From the NCBI GenBank assembly GCA_930367215.1, contig OV884058.1, forward strand, positions 201,022,208 through 201,086,207: a stretch of 64,000 nt of DNA. The letters are read 5' to 3'. Position numbers and translations under genes: made by a program. Below are positions 56,085-64,000 of this stretch, piece after piece (position 1 is the first letter of the stretch; the number at the start of each line of letters is the position of its first letter). This DNA is from Pollenia angustigena. Its lineage: Eukaryota > Arthropoda > Insecta > Diptera > Polleniidae. The notes under the pieces are model-generated. The model ran no database searches. It was not told the origin of the DNA and saw nothing but the letters and a program-made list of their open reading frames with translations.

Positions 56085-56587
56085 CAAGTAAGAAATAATA
56101 GACTGTCAAGCCCGAGCATTTGATACTCTACACCACAGTATTTACAGACAAATTTCCAGAGTGAGACCCATTAGAAATCATGGACCGTCTTAAACAAAAT
56201 TGTGTTATAAGGTTAAGATTTTCTTCATCTACATGAGATTTGTTTGCCTTTAAGTGATTTTAGGATGGTGGTTTATATGGGACATATGGTTAATTTTGGA
56301 CCCTCCAGCGCAATATTTTGTATTGAAAAAGTGGGTATCTTAAAAGTTATTTTCACAAATTTTAATATCAATACCAACATTTATAAGGTAGTCGTCATAT
56401 ATGGACCGATTCCAATACAAAATGGTAAAATGATTTAGATTGAAATAAGTCTGGTCCAAATTTTATCTAAATGCCAACGTAAAAGGATGGTTTACAGGCA
56501 CTAACACTATGTTACATGGACAGAAAACTACCCAGCCGGACGGAGGGACATCGTTAAATCGACTCAGAAAGTATTACTTTGTGGTCT
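56085..56587 (+). repeat. family A, copy 5, interrupted
   Basis: Begins GACTGTCAAGCCCGAGCATT and ATACTCTACACCACAGT, continues to AATCGACTCAGAAAGTATTA and stops at the Foldback-like element; GCATACCCTCTCAGCTATTG at 58293 after that element looks like the right end. Confidence 0.65.
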
Positions 56588-58277
56588 CCCTGCAAGCATT
56601 TTATGAAAAAATTAATCATATACGAGTCATTTATGACTCCTCTGCGCGATTAAAATAGGCATATATGAGCTCATTTTCTGATCATAAATGATTGTTTGCT
56701 CGGGAGTAAATGGTACCCTACTTGCGACTTTCTTTGAGGAGACTTTTATTACCCGCTTTTCTGATCAGTTTCGACTCATTTATGACTCATATTTTTAATG
56801 ATTTACGAGTCTTTTAGTCGTATTTCTGATTGTTTGCGAGTCTTTTTCGACTCATTTTTTAGTCGTATTTCTGATCGTCTAAGAGTCTTTTTCGACTCAT
56901 TATTTAGTCCTAATTCTAATCGTTTGCGAATGTTTTATGAGTCGTTTCTTAGTCATATTTCTAATCGTTTGCGAGTCTTTTTTCAAGCGCGCAAGTGATA
57001 AATCAGTTTTAAGAGGTCCCTACTAGCATTTGGAAGATTGTTTTATCAAAAATCACCTAACTAAGTTGTCAATGTCGATGTTAATTTTACGTTGTTATTA
57101 CATCAAGTCGACGACTACATCACTTTGACGTTAATTTGGTATTTTCCAAGAATAAATGAATTTTATGTATACAGGCATTTGGTAAAATTTGGTGGTGTAA
57201 TTCAAACATTAAATTTTAGCAATTATTACGTATTTAATAAAAACTTTAATATATTGCTACGAAAGTTAAATTATCTAAGAATTATTTATAGTTATAGTAT
57301 AAGTTATCTTGTAAGTTATAGTTTTATGTTACTTAAAATTGTCATGTATAATTTTCAACACAACTGTTATTTTAAAAAAAATAATTCCTATATAAAATTC
57401 CCAGTAATTTCTAGAAATGGTTATAGAACATAATAAATAGTTTTTACGGGAAGGTTCAGGAAAAATCTAGAAATAATTATGAAATATAAAAAGGGGTGAC
57501 TCATGTAAAATTAGTTTAGTCTGTTTTGAAAAACGGTTCTGTTCGTAACTAACAATTGTGAACAAAATAATTAATTTCAATAAAGTTTGTAAAGTTGAAT
57601 AAGTGCGTGTATTTATTTTTATTTGCAATTAAAAGAACTCAACGGTTTATTATAAAGGGAGTAAACCGAACGCGTTTATTAAAGGAAAAACGTAACAATA
57701 TTTACTTTTTTACTAAAATTTCTTTAACTTTCATTTGAGTCGTCGCAATACTTTCTGTTGACTTACTCAACGCCACACAGAGGGGTATTTTGCCAATCTG
57801 GCCGGACATTCCTGTTTTTTAGTTTATATTGCTTCTTTAAAATTATAGATCTAGTGGCAGATCTATGAAATTTGGAAGAAATATGTGTTATGGTCATAGG
57901 CTAGTAGAGCTCGTAAATCATTCGCAAACGATTAGAATTAGGACTGAAAAATGAGTCGAAAAAGACTCTTAGACGATCAGAATTACGACTAAAAAATTAG
58001 TCGAAAAAGACTCGAAAACAATCAGAAATACGACTAAAAAATGACTCAAAAAAGACTCGCAAATCATTAAAAATATGAGTCATCAATGAGTCGAAATTGA
58101 TCAGAAAAGCGGGTAATAAAAGACTCCTCAAGAAGAGTCCCGGGTAGGTAACCGTTTCCTTCCGAGAAAACAATCATTTATGATCAGAAAATGAGCTCAT
58201 ATATGCCTATTTTAATCGGGCAGAGGAGTCATAAATGACTCGAATATGATCAATTTTTTCAGAAAATGCTTGCAGGG
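56588..58277. mobile_element. Foldback-like element, 1.69 kb
   Basis: CCCTGCAAGCATTTT on the left is mirrored by AAAATGCTTGCAGGG on the right; the arms are inverted for about 350 bases (56588-56940 and 57913-58277). The inner half of each arm consists of 44-45-bp tandem units with cgagtctttttcgactcatt and agtcgtatttctgatcg words. Long TIRs made of tandem repeats are the hallmark of Foldback elements. The centre holds an LTR (57255-57697). No transposase seen. Confidence 0.8.
57255..57697 (+). repeat. solo LTR inside the Foldback-like element
   Basis: Opens TGCTACGAAAGTTAAATTAT and ends AAAGGAAAAACGTAACA, with ATAT on both sides. It is the reverse orientation of the LTR at 61357-61765; it has about 27 extra bases near 57645-57671. 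No internal sequence is attached, so it is a solo LTR, generally a product of LTR-LTR recombination. Confidence 0.9.
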
Positions 58278-58379
58278 GTACCCTGCACAATCGCATACCC
58301 TCTCAGCTATTGTGGTGTGATTATAAAAATTAAGAAGAAGCAAAAGTTTGTCCATTACTGTTTTTCTCACAGCAAGACA

Positions 58380-58510
58380 AAAATGTAGACACTTGGTTGA
58401 CAGTGTCACCAAAACAATCGACAAAAGTGGCGATTTGGAGACACTTAATCTTAGGCTTCTACAGGGATACGAGTACATATACTTATGTATGTATGAACTT
58501 TATAAGGTAG
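58380..58510. repeat. short repeat shared with 30215-30315
   Basis: gacacttggttgacagtgtc, atcgacaaaagtggc and ttggagacactt correspond to gacacttcgttgacaatgtc, gtcgacaaaactggt and ttggagacactt near 30212-30280. Class unknown. Confidence 0.55.
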
Positions 58511-58630
58511 TATAATATCCGAACATTACCCGGTCAGCTTGTGGAAGATCGAATCACCAGTCTTTTAAGACCACCTACGATGATCAGAAACTGGCTTAAA
58601 ACAAGACTCGAAAATGATTTCCACAAATGC

Positions 58631-59214
58631 TTACACAGAAAGAAAAACACTCGGGATAAATTAATCTTTTTATACTTACTTCAATCACGAATCGTACTTA
58701 AAAATTCAAGTACGAATAACACTTAAACGTACTTAAATCAATCCTAAATGGGATTACTTTAAAAAATCAATCCCGATATTTCTTGAAATAAGTATAAAAC
58801 GCTTAAATCAAGTACAAAAAAGATTAAACTTTTCGTTGATAGTGCCACTCTGAGAGTAAAATTACAAAATGAGGGTTTATATCTCATAAAACTTATTAGT
58901 CTCATCTCGAATTAAAACATTTTTATAATTCTTGAATCAAGCGCATTTTGAGATTGATTGAATCTTAGTTTTACTTAAATCAATCTCATTTTTGGATTAC
59001 TTCAAGTACGAAATCGGGATTGAATATGGATAATTTAAGTATTTTGGGATTGAAAATCCGTACTTAAATCAATCTTTCTGTACTTGATTCAAGAAAATCC
59101 GTACTTGAATCAATCTTTCTGTACTTGATTCAAGAAAATCCGTACTCACCGTACTATCAATACCGCTTCTGATTGATTTAAGTACGTTTGGATTGATTTT
59201 TCTTTTGAGTGTAG
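58631..59214. mobile_element. TIR element with 42-bp internal repeat
   Basis: TTACACAGAAAGAAAAACAC at the left and TTTTTCTTTTGAGTGTAG at the right are roughly inverted. AATCCGTACTTAAATCAATC starts units at 59055 and 59097 (42 bases apart). acttaaatcaat words are spread throughout. No coding potential. Confidence 0.6.
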
Positions 59215-59554
59215 AAAGTGACTTCCTTAAAAAATAAAAACACAAAATGTAGAGAATGTGCGCAATCATACATTGGTCATGCAGATGATCGAAATGTGAC
59301 TGTTTTAAGCATTATTATTCTTTTGGTATTGTTTCTGTTTATAACAGGACCATTTTTTTTACAGATTTCGAAGCAAGTTAGCTTCGTTAATTTATGCTTA
59401 TTTATGTCAGTCAGCTTATGCTGTAAGGAATAAAACTGATATAAATTTAATTTAATTTGAGCTTTTACATAAAAATTTTTAATAAAAATGTAATGTTAAA
59501 GTAGGTGCACAAACTGTCGTAAATAAGTTGTAATTGAACAGAAACGCGATCGGT

Positions 59555-59712
59555 GGCTGATCGGAAATACGAGTCATAAAAGACTCTTTCAGAAGAATCG
59601 CGAGTGATCAGTCATTTTCGACTCTAAAACAAGCACATAAATGATTATTGTAATCGCGCAGGGGAGTCAAAAGACTCGAATATGATCAATAATTTAAAAA
59701 ATGCTGACTGGG
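59555..59712. repeat. Foldback-like terminal fragment
   Basis: cgagtcataaaagactcttt, gtcaaaagactcgaatatgatc and ATGCTGACTGGG correspond to the right arm of the Foldback-like element (gactcgaatatgatca, ATGCTTGCAGGG). No left arm was found. Confidence 0.6.
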
Positions 59713-59904
59713 TAATAAACAATAATAACATTTTTGGTACTTCTGGTCACGGCTATTATTAAAAATTTTATTATTGAAAAGAAAGGATACAACTTCGTCG
59801 GAACTTTTTTTAAATTGTACCAAAAAGGGATAAATTGCACTGGTACAATGAAGTTTCGATTGTACCAAATTTGGTACAATTGTACCACAAATCCCATCAG
59901 TGAT

Positions 59905-61335
59905 ATAAGGTGCGTTTGAGTACTTTTACAGTAAAATGAGTAAACTGAAAAATTTGCTCTCACAAAAAGCTGTTGTTCAAAAAAGTACTCGAACGCAAAA
60001 TTTGTAAAAATTCGTAAAATAAAGGCAACAGCTGATGGCAAATAATGGAAGTGTTGAAAAATGTTTACACTTTCGACTACTTAACTCGTTTTCTTTTCTT
60101 TTTATAGCACGAACATTTTTGGAAAATACAAACAAACTGTTTTATGTAATCTTTCATATTTGTTTAACAAATTTGTAGCGGGTTAAATTATTTAAAATAA
60201 CATGAATAATTTTTTTGCTATTGACTACTTAAGTACCTAAATACTTCACACTTTTACAACTCTAAAAAATTAACATAAAAAAAATTTCAAAAGTTTGTAT
60301 TTAACCAAATAAATGCTTCACAAACAAGTTTAATTAGTTAATAGTTATTCACTTTTTGTTTTGGTTTAATTTTTATTTCAACTTTATTCATCGAGGAATT
60401 GGATCTCTTTTAGGCTGACGGATGGAGGAAGTGTGTGCAGGCCATACAGCGGTCGGCAAACTGGCTGAGGTACTATCGTATATCGAGTGATATATGTATA
60501 TTAACGGACAGCAGGGCTGCCATTGCAGCTCTGGCTGGTGTCTTTACGACATCTATGTTAACAGTGGAATGCCGGATGTCTCTAAATGAGATCGCGAAAC
60601 ATTCCAATGTAACGCTGACATGGGTACCTGGGCACAGTGGATGCCTGGGTAACCATACTGCGGACAGTCTGGCCAAACGGGCTGTCTCTTGGACGACATG
60701 TTGGTCTGATTGGCACTTCAATGGCCCGCTGCAAGACTCTCATCAGACGAGAGTCGTACAGAATGGCTCAGGGGAGATGACAGGGGGAGCATACCTGCTT
60801 GATGGCCAGGACTCTTTGGCTTGCTATGACGCGGCGAGAGCGCGCGTACTACGCGGTCTCAGCAGGGACCGGGTGAGGACAGTGGTATTGGTCATCACGG
60901 GTCACTGGGTGATAGGGACTCAAGCTAGGAGGATGGGTCTTGCGTATAATGATTTCGGTGTTTCACTTTCTCTGCTAATGCCCCGGTCTGGGGGCATTAG
61001 GTTTAGGCATTTTGGGAGACCAGAATTTCCATGTCTGGACGATTTGTCCAATGTGGGACTTAAATCGATCTCCTTGTTCTTTAGGGAATCGGGGTGGTTC
61101 GAGGCTGCAGTGACCTCTGGGGAATCGTGACGGCTACCCATTTCACCTAACCTATTTCAACTTTTCTTTTATTTAACAATTTTTTCATAATTTGTATGCT
61201 TTTTATTTGTTACTTTTGTTTGTTTACCTTTTAAAACATGTTTTTTTGATTTACTAAATTTTACTGCAAAAATTGTTGCAGTAAAGTTCAGTAAAAAATA
61301 GTAAAAACGTTTGTGTTCTCGAACGCAGCTATAAT
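59905..61335. mobile_element. element with CTCGAACGCA ends carrying a LINE fragment
   Basis: TGCGTTTGAGTACTTTTACA at 59912 and GTGTTCTCGAACGCA ending 61328 are inverted. caaaaaagtactcgaacgca is repeated inside near 59980. A relative is at 36245-36415. The LINE fragment at 60410-61150 is nested in it. Confidence 0.5.
60410..61150 (+). pseudogene. LINE RNase H domain and C-terminus
   Basis: The 231-residue frame from 60435 has CILTDSRAAIAAL (about 21-33) and TWVPGHSGCLGNHTADSLAK (62-81), the RNase H motifs of I/Loa-like LINEs, then TGHWVIGTQARRMGLAYNDF and a C-terminal RFRHFGRPEFPCLDDLSNVG. The cysteine-histidine knuckle usually found right after the GHWV/NDF segment is missing, probably deleted. 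RT and endonuclease are absent, so it is a 5'-truncated copy. The antisense fragment at 5311-6180 is the same family. Confidence 0.85.
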
Positions 61336-61356
61336 AAAATTATAATTATAACATAA

Positions 61357-61765
61357 TGTTACGTTTTTCCTTTAATAAACGCGTTTGAGTTCTTTTAATT
61401 GCAAATCCGAATAAAAAACACACACTTATTCAACTTAACAAACTTTATTGAAATTAATTATTTTGTTCACAATTGTTAGTTACGAACAGAACCGTTTTTC
61501 AAAACAGACTAAACTAATTTTACATGAGTCACCCCTTTTTATATTTCATAATTATTTCTAGATTTTTCCTGAACCTTCCCGTAAAAACTATTTATTATGT
61601 TCTATAACCATTTCTAGAAATTACTGGGAAATTTATGTAGGAACTATTTTTAAAATAACAGTTGTGTTGAAAATTATACATGACAATTTTAAGTAACATA
61701 AAACTATAACTTACAAGATAACTTATAACTATAAATAATTCTTAGATAATTTAACTTTCGTAACA
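61357..61765 (-). repeat. 3' LTR of the internally deleted Gypsy element
   Basis: 409 bases; TGTTACG on the left and CGTAACA on the right on the + strand. Next to it (61766-61779, minus strand) TAAGTGGAGGGCAG fits a polypurine tract. It matches the solo LTR at 57255-57697 in inverse orientation. Confidence 0.9.
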
Positions 61766-61776
61766 CTGCCCTCCAC

Positions 61777-63009
61777 TTAAGCCTGTTCGTCCCGAATAGG
61801 CTCAGATTCTCCTTTTCCATAATTGGCCAGTCGTTCTAGATGCACCACTTTCATTTTTGATCTTGGGCTCTTATATTTCTGGATCCGATACACCACGTCA
61901 TTCAATTTCTTTATTACTTTATATGGGCCATCGCAATGAGTCTGCAGCTTTGAAGATAGTCCTTTCTTCCGTTGCGGATTAAAAAGTAAAACCAGCTGGC
62001 CTTCTTTGAAGCCTTCCGAATTTGCCACTCCATTGTTTCTGGCTTTCATCTGGTCATTTGATGAATTAACACGCCTTCGTCTTAACTCGTTTTTCTGCTC
62101 TTGTGTAGAGTCATTATTATTCGCTGGTACGGATAGTTCACCAAAGTTGTACTGCTGGACCGGATTTCTACTTTCTCCAATTAGACCACTGTCTGCAACG
62201 CACTGTGGGCATGTAATTACGCAATCAATCACGGCTTGCTTGCAACCGATCCAATAGTAGCTTGCTTTTAACTTCTTTATGGTTTTCGTAACGCTTAGAT
62301 GCCCACCACCAGTACCTTCGTGGAATTTCTTCACAACTTCACATACTTTAGAAGTCGGTACAACAATAAGGTTTTTAACCGTTTTGCCATCAGTTCTTTC
62401 CCATGTACGGTATAGGCAACCATTTATCATCCGCAGACTACTCCACTGCGCCCAATACGCTTGCATTAGTGGACCGTTCAATTTAATTTCTTCACGAGTC
62501 GGCCTTTCACCTTCTTTTTTAGCCATCATAATTTGCGCTAATAAGGGGTCACTTTTCTGCGCCGTTGACCAGTCTTCGCTGGGTTCCACATCTAATAAGC
62601 GAATCTCATTTATGCGTTTCTTGTTTTTAGACTCTATACCGTGCTTGCTTTTATGTTTACAGGGCCGTCTCGAATATGTGCTCGCTTTCCCACGTTTTTC
62701 ATCGTTTCTTTGGGAGGACAATTTCTTATGATCACTAGTGACTAGCTGTCTTACAAGGGCTTCACTTCCATTCCCAACGTTAAGGGGTACATCTAGACCA
62801 TACCAATTCATAATTTGTCGTCCCATGTCTAGACTAATGCCTTGACGAATCATAAAATCTGCTCCAATTATGACCTCGTCCATAATTTCAGCCACAATAA
62901 ACTCATCAAAAACTATCATATCGGCCATTCTTATTTCCACTCTTGCTTTGCCATAGACAATAACAGGCTCTCCCGTAGCTGTTCGCAAGTTTACACCACT
63001 TAGCGGCTC
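61777..63009 (-). CDS. truncated Pol (protease end, integrase ends), in-frame deletions
   Basis: About 400 residues, open to TAA at 61777. First part: the end of the protease, including EVIIGADFMIRQGISLDMGR. Around residue 106 SRRPCKH, the block that normally follows the RNase H ADALSRRP motif, appears directly. Then YRTWERTDGK and H..H..C..C integrase zinc site (HEGTGGGHLSVTKT, then CVITCPQCVADSG). The DDE core is absent; GFKEGQLVLLFNPQRKKGLS and DGPYKVIKKLNDVVYRIQ, the C-terminal domain, follow. There is no ATG at the start of this open stretch; it must be read on from Gag-protease. Confidence 0.85.
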   Translation of the reverse strand, partial: EPLSGVNLRTATGEPVIVYGKARVEIRMADMIVFDEFIVAEIMDEVIIGADFMIRQGISLDMGRQIMNWYGLDVPLNVGNGSEALVRQLVTSDHKKLSSQRNDEKRGKASTYSRRPCKHKSKHGIESKNKKRINEIRLLDVEPSEDWSTAQKSDPLLAQIMMAKKEGERPTREEIKLNGPLMQAYWAQWSSLRMINGCLYRTWERTDGKTVKNLIVVPTSKVCEVVKKFHEGTGGGHLSVTKTIKKLKASYYWIGCKQAVIDCVITCPQCVADSGLIGESRNPVQQYNFGELSVPANNNDSTQEQKNELRRRRVNSSNDQMKARNNGVANSEGFKEGQLVLLFNPQRKKGLSSKLQTHCDGPYKVIKKLNDVVYRIQKYKSPRSKMKVVHLERLANYGKGESEPIRDEQA

Positions 63010-64000
63010 GACAGCTCCCTTCTTATAATGGAATGTCCTGCACCAGTGTCGATAGTCAAAATGCGGATTTCACCATTTATGTAACCACAGGTCGTAATAT
63101 TTCTGTTACTCGTTTTCACTACTAAATTGATCGTAAGATCTTCAGTTTCCTCTGCACTGCTAGCTCTTCTCAGCTTTAGCGGTGGCTCCCGTGATGATTG
63201 TTGACTTGCTCTTCGTTTGTTCCTTTGCGACGAAGCAGATCTCGATCGTTGTTTGGGTGCTTTGCAGTTTCGCTGAATGTGGCCAATCTTACCACAATTA
63301 TAGCATTTTGCCTTGTTTTTACCCTGTTTCTCGCTCAAAGCTCGCAAAACTGCCTCCTTCATGCTTCTCATTTCCTTTAAAATATCTCTTCCTTCTTCAG
63401 CAGCAAAATCAAGTTTCCGCACCATATACGTTTGTGGCCTTGAAATTATCCTTGCGGTTTCTTGTGCTAGGGCAAATGATACCGTTTCTGCAAATGATGG
63501 CTTCTGTGATGCACATACCGCTAGTTTTACATCAGCATTCCGTATACCGTTTACAAATGCCTCGATCTTAAAATGATCCAGCAATGGATGACTTTCACCT
63601 GGATAAGTAAGCTGCACCAAGCGCTCAATCTCTAATGCGAAATCCTGTAGCGTCTCGTTTGGTTTTTGTACTCTAGCCCGTAATTCCATTCTGAATATTT
63701 CTTTTCTATGTTCACCACCATACTTGCGTTGCAGTGCTACCATAATGTCATCATAATTATTTCTGCAACTTACTGGTACACTTTCTAGAATTTCAGCCGC
63801 AGTTCCTTTTAAAGCCAGAATCGGCTCTATGGCTTTTTCTTCATTGTTCCAAGCATTTTTATTGGCAACTGTGTCAAACTGGAACTTAAACACATTCAAT
63901 GGTGAGCTGCCGTCAAAACTTGGAGCTCTTATTCTATTCGAGACTTCTGGAAAAACTCGCACCACTCCCTCTTGGCACTGAAGACTATTTACTTTTTCTT
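63000..64000 (-). CDS. Gag and start of protease (partial, open to window edge)
   Basis: The frame is open from the right edge to the stop at 63000. FQFDTVANKNAWNNEEKAIE and LKGTAAEILESV are Gag matrix/capsid-type; CYNCGKIGHIQRNC (about residues 221-234, counted from 63965) is a CCHC zinc knuckle followed by an Arg/Ser-rich tail; LTIDTGAGHSII near the end is the protease active site DTGA. A one-base shift then puts the downstream protease sequence into another frame around 63010. The true start lies beyond the window. Confidence 0.88.
   Translation of the reverse strand, partial: EKVNSLQCQEGVVRVFPEVSNRIRAPSFDGSSPLNVFKFQFDTVANKNAWNNEEKAIEPILALKGTAAEILESVPVSCRNNYDDIMVALQRKYGGEHRKEIFRMELRARVQKPNETLQDFALEIERLVQLTYPGESHPLLDHFKIEAFVNGIRNADVKLAVCASQKPSFAETVSFALAQETARIISRPQTYMVRKLDFAAEEGRDILKEMRSMKEAVLRALSEKQGKNKAKCYNCGKIGHIQRNCKAPKQRSRSASSQRNKRRASQQSSREPPLKLRRASSAEETEDLTINLVVKTSNRNITTCGYINGEIRILTIDTGAGHSIIRRELSSR

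Larger units (their letters stand above)
61357..64000 (-). mobile_element. Gypsy-type element lacking RT, RNase H and integrase core (cut by window edge)
   Basis: On the minus strand: Gag with zinc knuckle, protease, then directly the linker that normally follows RNase H, the integrase zinc domain and the integrase C-terminus, polypurine tract and 3' LTR. Its 5' LTR and leader lie outside the window. Two large segments are missing without loss of reading frame. It could move only with help from a complete relative. Confidence 0.88.

Noticed and set aside
62279..62731. 150-residue + strand frame
   Set aside because: Shadow of the truncated Pol frame on the minus strand.

Overview
The window looks like nuclear DNA from an insect, most likely a higher (schizophoran) fly. 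It is very AT-rich. It has one spliced gene with GT-AG introns, and it is otherwise packed with DNA transposons, LTR and non-LTR retrotransposons and miniature inverted-repeat elements of fly type (hAT, pogo/Tc1-mariner, piggyBac-like TTAA, TAA-site MITEs, Foldback-like). The species is inferred from style only; no sequence search was possible.

The only host gene I can support is the 5' part of a PIH1-domain co-chaperone (PIH1D2-like) on the + strand: exon 1 at 39406-40020 and exon 2 at 40137-40306. No further exon is recognisable before 64000, so either the next intron exceeds 23 kb and is full of transposons, or the gene is broken here.

Layout. 1-3 kb: AT-rich DNA and a 91-bp block repeated at 42.6 kb. 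3.0-9.5 kb: a dispersed repeat ('family A') split first by a 1.77-kb hAT element (8-bp duplication CGTTCAAG) and then by a 4.1-kb terminal-inverted-repeat element that itself carries a LINE fragment and a 1.9-kb pogo-like element. 9.5-14.8 kb: AT-rich DNA with hairpin MITEs. 14.8-15.9 kb: a LINE reverse-transcriptase pseudogene. 16.1-18.0 kb: a second hAT element (duplication ATAATTAC). 20.3-30.2 kb: a direct tandem duplication of 3.57 kb. Its second copy has grown by a 2.4-kb insertion (14-bp duplication) made of 577-578-bp units with tRNA-like heads, and by a 352-bp TTAA-flanked MITE. 30.3-36.0 kb: further hAT elements and MITEs with clear target duplications. 36-39.4 kb: mostly unassigned. 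39.4-42.6 kb: the gene and its intronic repeats. 42.9-48.0 kb: a decayed Gypsy/CsRn1-like LTR element on the minus strand. 48.7-53.0 kb: a Gypsy integrase remnant, an inverted partner of the 34.6-36.0 kb repeat, and a dead IS630/Tc1-mariner element split by a retroposon-like repeat. 53.8-59.2 kb: TIR elements and a Foldback-like element with an LTR in its centre. 60.4-61.1 kb: a LINE RNase H fragment. 61.4-64.0 kb: a minus-strand Gypsy element that has lost reverse transcriptase, RNase H and the integrase catalytic core in frame.

The genes do not form an operon or pathway. The interest lies in how the mobile elements are nested, and in several filled/empty site pairs inside the window that show directly that particular short elements have moved.
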